Shown: positions 10,601-22,090 of the stretch, piece after piece
How the letters are laid out: each line of letters starts with the position of its first letter
Position numbering within the stretch: the stretch's first letter is position 1
Assembly (NCBI RefSeq): GCF_028372415.1
Contig: NC_092879.1
Span: 65,239,651-65,303,650, forward strand
Direction: 5' to 3'
DNA: 64,000 bases
From: Notamacropus eugenii
Lineage: Eukaryota > Chordata > Mammalia > Diprotodontia > Macropodidae
Translations under genes and position numbers: made by a program
The notes under the pieces: model-generated
Told to the model about the DNA's origin: nothing
What the model saw: only the letters and a program-made list of their open reading frames with translations
The model's database searches: none

Positions 10601-12200
10601 AAGGAGTAGTAAAGAACCTAGATGGGGATGAGACTTTGGGGAAGATTCCTCTCCTCTCTGCCTGGGCCTACATTTCAGCCCTTGTTGGTGCCTCTGTCCT
10701 TTCTATGTACTCTGTGCTATTGTGCTCGACATACACACTGTCTGTGAATAGATTTCTGCTATGTTTGCCCGAGTGCACCTACAGACTCCCCACTGTGAAT
10801 GATTGAATCCTGGCTGGATTTGGGCTGTCCATTCCATTCCTTGATAAGGGACACACTTTTTGGCTGCTTGAGCCTCGTACTGGCTGGGCTTTTCCTCCAT
10901 TGCACTTTCTAAGGTTTGCACCCTGTTGGTGGATGGATGTGAGGGAATGTGGCTAAGAGTGTATTGTATGTCCCTCTGCTGGGAAGGACTTTATCATGTA
11001 TGAGATTTTGTGGGAGATTCTCTTTCTCTTTCCCAAGGTCCCCATTTCAGGAGCTTCTGGTCCTCTTCCCGCTTTCCCTACAGCCTGATGCATCTGTCTG
11101 TGTGTCCCCATCTCTTCCACGAGTTCCCTTCTGGCAGTCTGCATAGACTTCTGGGAGTGTGCTGGAGCCCATCCTCACCCCTACCCCACTGTGAGTGATT
11201 GAATCCTGGATGTATTCTGGCCATCGATTCTCCTTTCTTTACCAGGGGCACACATATCGGGTCCTTTGGCAAGGTTCTGCCGCTTCTGTTGGCCCATTGA
11301 CCTTACCAAGGTCTGCAGACTGTTGGTGAATGGATGTGAGGGAATATGGCCATGAGTGTAATGTATGTCCCCTGCTGTGAAGCACTTTGGCGTCTTTGTG
11401 ATTCTTCTGGGCTCAAGGTGTAGGCACTGACACAGTCTAAGTGTCCCTGTATCCAAAGTCTCTCTGGGCCTATTTTTTTTTCACCTATTTGGTATTTCTT
11501 CCTGCACTTTCTTCTCCAGTTCCTGTGTTCCCTCTTGACCAAGGGGCTGTCTACTCCCCAGTGGTTTTGAAAGGATCATTTTAGAGGGTTGCTACTAGAA
11601 CCTCAGGTGGGACCCCCTCTGTGAATTACTACTTCCCTGTAAGCTTGTTGTTTTCCCGATTCCTCTTCTGTTTGCCTGTGTCAGGATTTCAGCCCATTCT
11701 GGCCCCTCTGCTGCTTTCCATGTATATGCTGGAGCTGTCCTGGGCCAAAAGGCAGTCTGTGCGTGGATTTCTGGGGTGTCTGTTAGAGTTGATCATCAGC
11801 CCCCCGACCAATGTGAGTGCTTGAATTCTGGTTGGATTCCCAGTGTCCATTCCATTTTCTGGATCGGGGCATGCTTAATGGGTACTTTGCCAAGGTTCTG
11901 GACGTGCTTTTCCTCTGTGGGACTTTTTATGGTCTTTGCATTGCGTGGTGGATGGATGTGAAAGAATCTTACCAAGGGTGTAATGTGGGTTGCCTTGCTG
12001 TGAAGGACTTTGGCTAGGATGGGATTTGGTGGAAGATTCCCTTTCTCTGTACCTGGGCCTCCATTTCAGTTGCTTCAGGTTCACTTCCTGCTCTCCCTCT
12101 AGACTGAAGGATTTCCTTGGGACCCAGTGTAATCAGAGGAGATGTGTCCAGGGTCACTTCTAAAGCCCAAGGAACTGGTTCAATGATTGTTTCCATGTGG
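10601..12200. repeat. Diverged ~1.26-kb monomers
   Basis: Monomer segments follow one another out of register: CCTGGGCCTACATTTCAG, CTTGATAAGGGACACAC, and then TGTCAGGATTTCAGCCCATTC near 11685. A very short minisatellite seed lies at about 11093-11120. There are no genes; all ORFs here are short and not conserved. Confidence 0.65.
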
Positions 12201-12298
12201 GCTTTCTTAATTAATTAGTTAATTAGGATTGCTAATCTTAATCACAAAATGATAATCAATCTGTAGCTTTTACACCTAAAAAATAAAAAATGATTCTG
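12201..12298. other. Short AT-rich joint before G2 cassette
   Basis: The AT-rich sequence includes ATCAATCTGTAGCTTTTA. A matching stretch precedes only the G4 cassette (about 26500-26560). Long-tail genes have a different sequence here, so this helps define the G2/G4 subfamily. Confidence 0.6.
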
Positions 12299-12500
12299 TA
12301 TCATCAGAGGGATTATAGTGTAGTGGATAAAATTCTGGACTTGGGGAGTCAGGGGACCTGGGTGTGAATTGAGCTTGCCTTAGTAGCTGTGTCACATGGG
12401 GCAAGTCTTCTAACTTCCATGTCTCCATTTCCTGCTCTGGTGACTTGAATGACCTGTGATGTCCCTTCCCACCTCCACACCTGTGATCCCATGACTGTGA
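12299..12500 (+). mobile_element. MAR1-like SINE (cassette G2)
   Basis: The architecture is the same as the SINE at 2228-2425, with a better-preserved head (TATAGTGTAGTGGATAAAAT) and the 3' end GATGTCCCTTCCCACCTCC. It is orthologous in position within the cassette rather than an independent insertion. Confidence 0.75.
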
Positions 12501-12625
12501 GGTTGTTTCCAGAGGACATCTCAGGGTTTCCCTCCCCCATAAAGCACACCCTTGAGTCATGTTTGCTTTCCTCCCTTTTCTGTCAGCAATTAGCATTCAA
12601 AGTTTTCCTGGAGATTTAAAAGGTG

Positions 12626-13172
12626 TTATAAAGACTGGCAGAGGTGAACCCCTGGTGAAAGAGAGTAACACCTGGACAGGCTAACAGCTTGACCAGCAGC
12701 CTCCCTCCCAGTTCCTAGGTCTGAACCCTGTGGTTCTCCCTGGGACTGACCCCCGTCCCTTCCCACCACTCTGTGTTCCCCTCCACCTCTCCATTGGCCC
12801 GTTTCTGTCCAGCCTCTCCTTTTTATCTCCCCCAGTCTGGCTCAGGTCTTTGGCTACCCAGCTCTGAATGCTCTACAGACTCCCTCCTTGTTGGTTCAGC
12901 CACCTCCCTGCCCATAAGGATAGCTTGCGAGAGGCCCGTCTTGCTCTCCCTGGACCCAGGAGGCCCTCTATCTCCAGCCCCACCTCCACCGTGGCTCCGA
13001 CTACGGGGACCTCTGTCAGGGTTCTTCTGGAATCGATGCAGTGTTCCATTGGCATTCCTCCCCCCCACACTCTGCCCCCCACACTCCATTGGGTTCTGTT
13101 GCTGGGGTGAGCTGTGGCTCTCCCTCTCCCTCTCCCCAAGCCCTTCCCCCTTGACCCTGGTCAGTCCCAGAC
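12626..13172 (+). promoter_or_regulatory. G2 TATA element and shortened leader
   Basis: TTATAAAGACTGG lies at 12626-12638. The leader is about 110 bp shorter than in G1 because the segment from the GTCCTTTGTGGTTCC part to GTTAGTTAC is missing; G4 lacks the same segment. CCATTGG is kept (about 12790). An acceptor-like GACCCTGGTCAG ends at 13164, eight bases before the ATG. Confidence 0.45.
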
Positions 13173-13955
13173 ATGGAAGAACAAGAAACCAGGGAGGGCC
13201 TGTTGCATATGGCCCAGGCCACCCAACGCAGGTGCATCGGGCTGTTCAGATGGAAGCTGGACTACGAGAAGGCTGCGAGCGAGTATGCAAAGTCCACCTT
13301 AGCCTTCTGCAGAGCTAAGAGGCTCGACCAGGCCATGGAAGCCTTCCTCAAGGAAGCCGAGGCCCACGAAAAAAGCCGGGTGCCCCTTCCTGCGGCCATG
13401 GCCTACGAGCAAGCTGGCCTGTACCTGAGCAGGTCCGACCACCTGCAGGAGGCCACCCAGGCCATGAAGCAGGCTGTCTCCTGGTACTTGGAGTGTGGAG
13501 AGGCAGAGATGGCATCCTGTACCTTGAGACACTTCACCTACTTGCTTGAGAGCCAGATCCCGCACCAGTTGGTGTGCTTCTACCAGTGGGCATCCCAGCT
13601 ATTTCAGGGGGAGGACCCCTTCTGGAAGGCCCTGGACTGGACTGAGGAAGCCTCCAGGTTGCTGCTACGGCAGAAGTGCTACGGGGATGCTGTGATCTCC
13701 CTTGGCCAGGAGAAGCACTTGTATGTGAAGGAAATGTGCTCCTGCTTGTGCCACCAGAGAGCCCTAGCGCAGTGTCTAGCCCCGCTTTGTGACCTGGATT
13801 TCCCTGCTGCCTGCAAGTGCCTGGAAGGCACTTGTCCCTATTTGCCCACTTTCAAGTTCAGCCCCCAGTATGATGGGATGGTAACTTTGCTGAGCTTCTA
13901 TGAAGACCAGGACCAAGATGCAGTGTACCAGGTCTGCACCTCCCCTGTCTCTTAA
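13173..13955 (+). CDS. NAPG-like: Truncated gamma-SNAP-like protein G2 (260 aa)
   Basis: The solenoid aligns without frameshift from MEEQ to the VCTSPV stretch, where TAA replaces a codon that reads His/Lys or similar in the other copies (their context is VF(K/E)H). The last helix (LDQ.YREMTT.LKVPG) is therefore not translated although its DNA is still readable. The tail-coding region downstream is deleted, as in G4. The hallmark WKPDY is WKLDY here, so the conserved Pro is lost. It is the most diverged copy along with G4, yet it has kept 260 open codons. That argues it was under selection for some time before truncation. It may now be a pseudogene or a shortened protein. Poly(A) signal and TATA are still present. 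Confidence 0.75.
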   Translation: MEEQETREGLLHMAQATQRRCIGLFRWKLDYEKAASEYAKSTLAFCRAKRLDQAMEAFLKEAEAHEKSRVPLPAAMAYEQAGLYLSRSDHLQEATQAMKQAVSWYLECGEAEMASCTLRHFTYLLESQIPHQLVCFYQWASQLFQGEDPFWKALDWTEEASRLLLRQKCYGDAVISLGQEKHLYVKEMCSCLCHQRALAQCLAPLCDLDFPAACKCLEGTCPYLPTFKFSPQYDGMVTLLSFYEDQDQDAVYQVCTSPVS

Positions 13956-14060
13956 GACCTGGACCAGGGCTACAGGGAGATGACCACATTGCTGAAGGTA
14001 CCTGGTGGGAGAACCTGTGCTTCCTAGAACAATGACTTAATTAAAGCTAATTAGTGAAAA

Positions 14061-14066
14061 AATAAA
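14061..14066 (+). promoter_or_regulatory. G2 poly(A) signal AATAAA
   Basis: The hexamer sits between TTAAAGCTAATTAG and the long GT tract, in the same arrangement as in the other cassettes. Confidence 0.6.
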
Positions 14067-14082
14067 AGTTCGCTTACCCCTG

Positions 14083-14084
<2 letters not shown>

Positions 14085-14160
<76 letters not shown>
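14085..14160. repeat. Long (GT)n microsatellite after G2
   Basis: This is a nearly pure run of about 38 GT units, the longest in the window. A pure tract of this length is expected to vary in length between individuals. Confidence 0.97.
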
Positions 14161-14164
<4 letters not shown>

Positions 14165-15004
14165 GTGGGTGTGCTTTCTCCCATCTTACCTGTTCTCAGC
14201 CTCTTTATTTCAAACGAGCATGGAAGCCTTTGGCTTCCTCCCCCTTTCCCAATGACTCTGCCCCATCCTTCCAGAGAAGAATCGTTCCTTCCATGGGTAA
14301 ATGTTTTCCCTTGACGCATTGGTTCCAGTGGAAAACCATCAATTAGGTTGCTCTCTGCTTTCCCACCCCTCTCCCTCTCCTTTCCCAGTGATCATCAAGA
14401 CCTACTTCTTACATTAATTGACATTCTGAGTGCCCAAACTCCTCAGGATGAGATTGTAGAGCACGGAAAACTTCTGAGATTTTCTTCACGCCTCCCCCAT
14501 GGTTAGTATTTTAAGATTTACTGCCCAGACTCTGAAGTGTGCAAATGACTTAGCCTTTTCCCTGGAAAATGGAAATGAACTTCATTCATTCAGCTTGAGC
14601 TTGAGGCTCAGGTGGGGGATAAGGAACAGGATCAGTTGTCAATCTGTATGGGACTTGAGCAGGTCCACCCAGTCTAATCCCCTCATTTTACATAGGAGGT
14701 AGCCTTGGGGCCCAAAGAAGATAACTTACTCAGGAACCCACTGGAGACAGGCCACAGGGAACAGGCACAGGCAGGATGGGCCCTCTGGGTCTTCCAATTC
14801 CAAATTCAAGGAAGAAGTGAAACCAAGTTGGTGAGGAAATGGGAGCAGACAAGGGAGAAAGACATGTGACCAGGGAGGCATGGAACACCACTGACATGGT
14901 AATGCAAGCTTTGCCTAACCTCCCCCAGAGGGGACAGAAGTGCCTTGTGCAGAAGGAATCTAGCATCTTTCATACCCATCCCTGTCCTGCTCTTCTCTCT
15001 GTAC
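14161..15004. other. Conserved 3' flank of G2
   Basis: The sequence is homologous to 4371-5260. It includes the minus-strand SINE-like stretch at about 14640-14765. There is no gene. It joins a 1.26-kb monomer at about 15010. Confidence 0.55.
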
Positions 15005-17095
15005 ACAGATTTTCTTGTTGAGCATTGGGAAACTTCTTTTCCCTGGAAAGCTGATTAAGGGGATCTGGTTCAAGATCCTCCTGACAGGAACGACTCGGGG
15101 AATACTGAAGGTCACCAGGATATCCTTCCACAATTTTGGAAGGATCTGTTCTGTGGTCCATAGAAGGGCCCCCACAATGACTGCCTGCTCTGTCTGGAGG
15201 GTTTTGTCTCATTTTCATAATTTCTTGCTCTATGGCATTCCTAGCTGGGAATGGGCCCTTCCACCAATGCTCCCTCTAACTCAGGAGACTTTCCCAGTAA
15301 CCACCATTGCCTTGGATCATTTTCTGCAGTATTCCCTCAAAGGAGCCCCTTGGAGGACGTCCTGCTTTGTCTGCTGGCGTCTTGGATAGTTCCTGGGTTC
15401 CACCACCTGATCACTCAGGCCCATCGTTTGCGTTCACTTCAGCAGTACACTTCCTCTGTGGTCCACCTACAGGCTGTGATGCAGCATCAGTGTCCCTCCA
15501 TTGACAGTCTCTCTGGGCTCATTTTCTCTTCACCAATTTGTTGGGCTTGTTTCTGACCATTCTTCTCCTTTTCACTGAGGAGGTCATTTCAGGGATTCTG
15601 GTCAAGTCTTTGGGTCCCCTGTGAACCAGGGCCTTTCCACTCTCCAGTTCATAGATCACTATAGGGGGTGGCTGCCTGCAGTTGGGTTGGGTCCCCCTGC
15701 TGTGAATGCATAATTCCCTTTTAGCCCTTTGTGTTGCAGATTCCTCTTCTCTTTTGCCTGGTTCTGGGATTCAAGCCTTTCAGGCCCCTCTGCTCCTTTC
15801 TATGCCTCCAGTGGAACTGTTCAGGGCCTCCAGAAACAGGAGCAGGGCAGGAACCAGGGGAGTCTGGAACCCACTAAGGCCAATGGTGACTTTTCCATCT
15901 CCATCCTCCCAACAGTAGTGTCCCCATGACACAGAACTTCCTGGAGATAGCTGTAGCTATCCACCTTGGGCCTCAGAGATTCCCCTAGAATCAGAATCCA
16001 GGCCATGCTCATGAACGTCACTGAGTACACCAGTGCCATCCACCCCTGTCAGGACGTCAAAAAGCCTCTGAACTCTGGGTTTGAAGGCAGCACGAGTCAG
16101 AAGAAACCCAGTCTGTCATGCTTATGCCAGCCTCAGCTCACCTAATGAAGAAGGACCTGTTTTACCATCTTGGTAGTCTTCTATTCTCTGGTACACCCCT
16201 GTATAATCAGGTCATGCTGTAAAGTGATATCATGTGGCATGGCCCCAAGTTTTCATGCAGGTTGTTTATGGTGGGGGGGAAGACACAGGAGGAGTACTCA
16301 GAGTTTTCCTTAGATTATTTCTTGTGAAATTCTTTTGAGTTCTTATCACTAGCCTGCCTCTTTAGAAATGATTCCTAACGAAATTCTGCACTCTCATTTC
16401 CAAAGAAATCCTTAATGTGAATGATCAGGGTGACAAAGATCCAGTCTCCTAGGTTTGTAGCTACACTGGCTTGGGGATGGGTCTGAATTTGGTTTTCCAG
16501 TCTTTGCCTAAGGATTGACAGGTACATGTATGTCAATAACCTGTGATATGCTCTGTGTTCACAGTCTTTGTAGAGGGACTGAGATTTTCACTCAGAAAGT
16601 CTGGAAGGAGTAGTAAAGAACCTAGATGGGGATGAGACTTTGGGGAAGATTCCTCTCCTCTCTGCCTGGACCTACATTTCAGCCCCTATTGGTGACTCTG
16701 TCCTTTCTATGTACTCTGTGCAATTGTGCTCGACATACACACTGTCTGTGGATAGATTTCTGTTTTGTTTGCCAGAGCACACCTACAGATTCCCTACTGT
16801 GAATGATTGAATCCTGGCTGGATTGGGGCTGTCCATTCCCTTCCTTGACCAGGGACACACTTTTTGGCTGCTTGAGCCTCGTACTGGCTGTGCTTTTCCT
16901 CCATTGCACTTTCTAAGTTTTGCACACTGTTGGTGGATGGTTGTAAGGGAATGTGGCCAAGAGTGTATTGTGTGTCCCCCTGCTGTGAAGGACGTTGTCA
17001 CGTATGAAATTTTGTGGGAGATTCTCTTTCTCTATCCTGGTGTCCCCATTTCAGGAGCTTCTGGTCCTCTTCTTGCTTTCCCTCAAGCATTATGT
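15005..17095. repeat. Monomer array between G2 and G3
   Basis: Monomer landmarks run from GGATTAAGG-like sequence through CTCTAACTCAGGAGACTTTC to TTTGTGTTGCAGATTCC near 15730. The CACGAG.AGAAGAAA block then follows (15860-16560), and then CCTGGACCTACATTTCAG. The last part (16600-17095) is almost identical to 48810-49306. Confidence 0.65.
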
Positions 17096-17903
17096 ATCTT
17101 TCTGTGTGTCCCCATCTGTTCCACGAGTCCCCTTCTTTCTGGGTGTCCCCATCAATCCATCTGTGTATCTCCTATCTCTCTGTGTGTCCCCATCTGCTTA
17201 TCCGTGCATCCTCATCTGTTGAGTCCCCATCTGTCCGTGTCTCCTCTCTGTCCCAGTGTTCCCCTCTGTGTGTCCCCAACGTCTTGATTTTGTATCCCCA
17301 TCTGCCTGTCTGTGTGTCCCTCAAGTGTCTGTCTGCTTGTTTCCATCTGTCTCTGTGTCCTCATTTGTCTCTCCGTGTGTCCCATCTAGCTCTGTGTCCC
17401 TATCTGTCCATGTCTCTCATATCTCTTCTTGTGTTCCCATTTGTCTGTGTGTCCCCATCTGTTTTTCCAAGTGTCTCCATCAGTCTGTGAATGTGTCCCC
17501 ATCTGTTTGTCACTGTTTCTCCAACTTTGTTCCCCAATCAGTCTGTCCTCATCTGTCTGTGTGTCCCCATCTGCCCATCCTTGTGTCCCCATCTGTCTCT
17601 GTGTCCCCATGTGTCTGTCCGTGTTTCCTTTTCTCTTGGTGTATCCCCCACCTGTCTGTCCATGTTTCCCCACCAATCTTTGCATCCTCCTCTGTCTGTC
17701 CATGCATGCCCATCTCTCTGTCCTTGTGCCCCATCTGTCTGTTCACGTTTCCCCATCTCTCCCTGTGTCCCCATATGTCTTTGTGTCTCCTATCTGTGCT
17801 GTGTTCCACTCTGTCTGTCCCTGTGTTTCCATCGGTCCGTGTGTCCCCTCTCTGTTTGTGTATGTGTCCCCGTCTGTCTGTTTGTGTGTCCCCATCTGTC
17901 CCT
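17096..17903. repeat. Minisatellite MS2
   Basis: About 800 bp of degenerate 15-20 bp units of the TGTGTGTCCCCATCTGTC type replace the middle of a 1.26-kb monomer. The array is nearly the same as MS5 (49307-50092). ORFs of up to 217 codons here are artefacts of the repeat. Confidence 0.93.
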
Positions 17904-18394
17904 TCCTAGAAGCTCTTGGTAGAGCTCTAGCTATGGTTGCTTGCACCTTGGATGGTTTCTGTATTTTCCCTCTCAGGGCACTGAGGCCCTTTGCTTGTGA
18001 TCCTTTCAGCATGACCCTTAGTGTGTGTTCCCTCTCGAGGCAGGGGCACAGCACCAGTGCCCTGGGCTGACCCAGCTGAGCCTTTCTGGCCAAGTTGCTA
18101 CCACTTGCATTGACCACTTACCTTTCCCAATCTTTCCCCACCTTCCAGCCCCCAAACAAAAATCTGACTCAGTTAGACACTCTCTCTCCAATAATCAGTT
18201 CCTCCTGCTCATGGCTCTCTGAGTCCTTTCCCTGGAACTCAGCTTAGATCCCAGACAAAGACGCTTTGCAGATTGTGAACCATCTTTCGGGTTTTTCTCA
18301 ATGGGATCTGGTAGGTCCAAACCAAATAGAAGTTTGAAAGTTATTGGATAAACCTCCTACAGAAAAGTTTCTTTTATTCAACATCATTATATAT
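17904..18394. other. Monomer remnant plus G3 distal 5' flank
   Basis: From 17904 to about 18060 the monomer resumes (TTGGATGGTTTCTGTATTTTCC). The rest matches the shared 5' flank (TTTCCCCACCTTCCAGCC, TGGGATCTGGTAGG). No gene is seen. Confidence 0.55.
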
Positions 18395-18600
18395 CATCAT
18401 AGGCAGTATCCTGTAGTGGGCCAAGTTCGGGACTTGGAAGTCAGAGGACCTGGGTTTGAATTGAGCCTCCCTTAGTAGCTGTATCTCACTGGGCAAGTCA
18501 TGTAACCTCTGTGCCTCTGTTTCCTCCTTCGTTGAATTTCATGGACTGTGATGTCCCATCCTGACTTCACACCTGTGATCCTATGACTGTGACGTTGTTT
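18395..18600 (+). mobile_element. MAR1-like SINE (cassette G3)
   Basis: The element has GGCAGTATCCTGTAGTGGG at the head, CTTAGTAGCTGTATCTCACT in the middle, and GATGTCCCATCCTGACTTC at the 3' end. It is in the cassette position. Confidence 0.72.
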
Positions 18601-18720
18601 CCATAGGAAATGTCCGGGTTTCCCTCCCCAATAAAGCACACCTTTGAATTGTGTTTTCTTTTTGTCTCTCTTTTCTTTCAGCAATTAGGATTAAAAAATT
18701 CCCCTGAAATTTAAAATCCA

Positions 18721-19376
18721 CTTATAAAGACTGCAGAGATGAATCGAGTGATGGATGGTAACCCTGGGCCTGGCTAAAAGTTTGCCCAGCACCTGCGCTC
18801 TCCCGGGGTCCTTTGTGGTTCCCAGCAACCTCTTTGCTCTTCCAAAGGATCCCCTCCCCTCCAGTTCTTTGGCACGTTCTCAGCGTCCCAGAGGGGTGTG
18901 ATGTGTTAGTTACCAGGCCTGAGCCCTGTGGCTCTCCCTGGGAATGATCCCCTTCCTTCCCTCCCCCACCCTGTGTTCCCCTCTGCCTCTCCATTGGCCC
19001 TTCTCTGTGGCCCCAGTCTGGCCCAGGTCTTTGGCTACCCAGTGCTGAATGCTGTCCAGACTCCCTCCTTGTTGGTTTGGCCACCTCCTTGCCTGGATAG
19101 ATTGCTTGCGAGATGTCCTTCTTGCTCTGCAAGGACCCAGAAGTCCCTATATCCCCAGCCCCACTTCCACTATGGCTCTGACTCCAGGGACCTCTGTCGG
19201 GATGCTTATGCAATCAATGGGTGGTTCCATTTGAACCCCTCCCCCCCCCACAATGCTCATCTCCTCACTCTGTTGGGTTCTGTTGCTGGGGTGAGCTGTG
19301 GCTTTCCCTCTCTCTCTCTCCAGGCAGTTCCCTGTTGGCCCAGGTCCTCCTCCCCTGCAGCTGGCAGCCGCGGGAC
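18721..19376 (+). promoter_or_regulatory. G3 TATA element and leader
   Basis: CTTATAAAGACTGCAG lies at 18721-18736. CCATTGG is near 18990. Acceptor-like sites end at 19323 (CTCTCTCTCTCCAG) and at 19360 (CCTCCTCCCCTGCAG). A run of nine or ten C near 19243 shifts any leader frame relative to G1, which supports the view that the leader is not coding. Confidence 0.45.
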
Positions 19377-20435
19377 ATGGAAGAACAAGAAACCAGGGAG
19401 GCCTTGGGGCATATGGCCCAGGCCACCCGATACATGTGCTTTGGGCTGTGGAGAAGGAAGCCCAACTACGGGAAGGCTGCCAGCAAGTATAAGCAGGCCA
19501 CCTTAGCCTTCCCCAGGGCCAAGAGGCTGGAGGAGGCTGCAGAAGCCTTCCTCAAGGAAGCTGAGTCCCATGAGAAAAACAGAGCGCCCCTCTGTGCGGC
19601 AATGGCCTATGAGCAAGCTGGCCTGTACCTGAGCACGTCCAACCACCTGCAGGAGATGGCCCAGGCTCTGAAACAGGCTGTCTCCTGCTACCTGCAGTGT
19701 GGAGAGGCAAACATCGCAGCCTGGATCTTGAGGAGCTTCAGTGAGCTACTGGAGAGCCAGATCCCTCACCAGGTGGTGTGCCTCTACCAGAGGGCATCCC
19801 AGGTATTTGAGGAGGAATCCTGCTTCCTGAAGGCCCTGGACTTCACTGGCTGAGCCTCCAAGGTGCTGGTGAGGCACAAGCGCTACGGGGACGCTGCTAT
19901 CTCCCTCGGCCAGGAGAAGCGCTTGTATGTGAAGGCGGAGGGCTTCCCTGTGTGCCACTGGAGAGCCCTGGCGCAGTGCCTAGCCCACCTGTGTGACCTG
20001 GATTTCGCTGCTGCCTCCACCTGCCTGGAAGATTGCTGTATATATTTTCCCAATTTCACAAGCACTGCTGAGTTCATGGCGATGGTAACTTTGCTGAATT
20101 GCTACGAAGACAAGGACCAAGAAGGAGTGAACTGGGTCTGCAGGTTTCTTGTCTTCAAACACCTGGACAAGGAATACAGGAAGATGACCCCATTCCTGAA
20201 GGTACCTGGCGTCGAGAACCTGAAGACCAGTCTTTTGCCACCTTCATCCACATGCATGTCCCCTTCCAACATCGAAAAGCAAGCAGCCTCAGCAACAAAG
20301 AAGGAGGACGGGGGGAAGGAGAAGATGGTGGAGAACCCGGAGGAGGACATTAAGGAGGAGGAGGAGAAATTGGAAGAGAAGGAGAAGGAAGAGGAAGTTA
20401 GGATCTCTCTCTCCATGGAATGTACCATCTGCTAA
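19377..20435 (+). pseudogene. NAPG-like: Gamma-SNAP-like G3 with one internal stop
   Basis: The full-length frame (352 codons plus stop) is intact except for one TGA at codon 159 (19851-19853). The closest paralogue G6 and all other gene copies covering this position except G2 have an Arg codon CGA there (GRASKVLV). This is a CpG-type C-to-T change and looks recent, since everything after it stays in frame to the Cys-ending tail (ECTIC). Relative to G6 there are few other differences. It may be a young pseudogene, or an allele of a gene that is intact in other individuals. A protein of 158 residues would lack half the solenoid. Confidence 0.85.
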
Positions 20436-20483
20436 CCTCTGCTTCCCAGAACAATGATATAATTAAAGCTAATTAGTTAAAAA

Positions 20484-20489
20484 AATAAA
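20484..20489 (+). promoter_or_regulatory. G3 poly(A) signal AATAAA
   Basis: The hexamer follows TTAAAGCTAATTAGTTAAA, 49 bp after the stop codon, and a short GT run follows at 20515-20530. Confidence 0.6.
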
Positions 20490-20530
20490 CGTTCTGTTAT
20501 ACCAGTCTTGTATCTGTGTGTGTGTGGGTG

Positions 20531-21250
20531 TGCTTTCTCCCATCATACCTTTTCTCACCCTTTTTTTTCAAACTTGAATGGAGGCCTTTGCATTCCTCCC
20601 CCTTCCCAATGACCCCTCTGGGCCATCCTCCCAGAGTAGATACACATTCCTTCCAAGGTGAAATATTTTCCCTTTACTGACTGGTAATTCCTGGCTCAGG
20701 GCATGGGTTCCAGGAGAAAATTATCAACGAGGTTACTCTCTGCTTTGCCAGACCACCCCCCCCAACCTTTCCCAATGATCATCAAGAACTACTTCTTATA
20801 CTTATAGACTTTTTAACTGCCAAAACTCCTCAGGGTCAGATTATAGAACACCTAAAAATTCTTAGATTTTGTTCATGCCTCCCCTGTGCTTACCATTCTA
20901 AGACCTAGTGCCCAGACCTTGAAGTCTGCAAATGAATTAGCCTTTTCCCTGGAAAACTGAAATGAACTTCTTTCAATCAGTTTGAGCTTGAGGCTAAGGT
21001 GTAGGATAAGGAACAGGATCAGTTGTCAACCTGGATGGGACTTGAATAGGTCCACCCAGTCTAATCCCCTCATTTTACATAAGAGGTAGTTCTGGGCCCC
21101 AAAGAAGTTAACTTGCTCAGGAACACACTGGGGACAGGTCACAGGGAACGGGGACAGGCCACAGGGAACGGGGACAGGCCACAGGGAACAGGGACAGGCA
21201 TGATGGGTCCTCTGGGTCTTTCAATTCCAAATACAATCAAGAAGTGAAAT
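20531..21250. other. 3' flank of G3, cut short
   Basis: The sequence is homologous to the other 3' flanks but ends abruptly near 21255 (AAGTTGGAGAGGAG), where it joins sequence like 7161. A 20-bp unit GGGACAGGCCACAGGGAACG is repeated three times at 21131-21190, against one copy in the other flanks. Confidence 0.6.
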
Positions 21251-21838
21251 CAAGTTGGAGAGGAGTAAGACTAGAGATGCCTTTCCAATCCCAAAGGCAG
21301 ACCTATTCCTTTGTCTGCGGGAAAATCATCTGTGGCTTTAGTCAGGATGCAGAAGCTTCCTTCAGTCAGGTAAATCACTAAGCAGGAAGAAAAAGCTCAC
21401 TTTCCATGAGACCTCTTCTGAATCTCCAGTTCCCTCAGCACTCAGTCCTAGATAGACAGGTGGAGTGCCCAATTTGGAGGAGGCAGAAGAGACTGCTGCA
21501 GAAACCCAGACTACCTTTCCAATACATCTTGGCTGTCTTGGTCCAAAACATCATGGATTCACCTGGATTAAACCAGTGCAAGGAGCTTCTCAATTCAAAT
21601 CATCTCCCATCCCTATCTTTACACCAACTGTACCCCACCAGGCCCCAAAGTGCTTTCCTGTTCCTCCTTTACTTCTCAGCATTCCTGGGTTCTCTCAGGA
21701 ACAATTCAAGCATCTCATTCTGTAAGGGGCCCTGGCCAGTTTCCTGGCCACTAGAACCTCCCCTTCCAAAGCCACCTCCCAACTACCTTGTATGTCTCTT
21801 GCATGTACCTCTACGTGGACATATTGGCTTTAGGCAGC
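21251..21838. other. Copy of spacer 7161-7739
   Basis: This is a near copy of 7161-7739, starting with GTAAGACTAGAGATGCC. There is no supported gene. Confidence 0.6.
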
Positions 21839-22050
21839 AGACACAGTAGATAGAGAGCCAGCCCTGGGATCAAGAAGATTTGAGTTCAGGTTCTGTCTCA
21901 GATAATTCATAGCTCTGTGACCCTAGTCAGATCATTTTTAAAAAACTTCCTCAAGTTCACCATCTGCAAATTGGAGATAATGAATGCACCTCCCAGGGTT
22001 GTTGTGAGGACCAGCTGAGGTGGTAGAATAAGTGCCTGCTGTCTTCCCCT
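21839..22050 (+). mobile_element. CORE-SINE (MIR/THER1-like), second copy
   Basis: The landmarks are the same as at 7740-7950 (CCTCCCAGGGTTGTTGTGAG). Here it is followed after about 40 bp by a gene fragment instead of a minisatellite. Confidence 0.75.
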
Positions 22051-22090
22051 TATACAACAGGCAGCAAGGTGGCATGGGGGGAATGGAGAC

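Noticed and set aside
17096-17903. Long overlapping ORFs (up to 217 codons) rich in Cys/Pro/Ser/Val
   Set aside because: They are translations of the minisatellite in several frames at once; the same applies to 45138-46308 and 49307-50092.
17096-17903. CRISPR-like array
   Set aside because: Units are short, degenerate and contiguous with no spacers, and the DNA is vertebrate.
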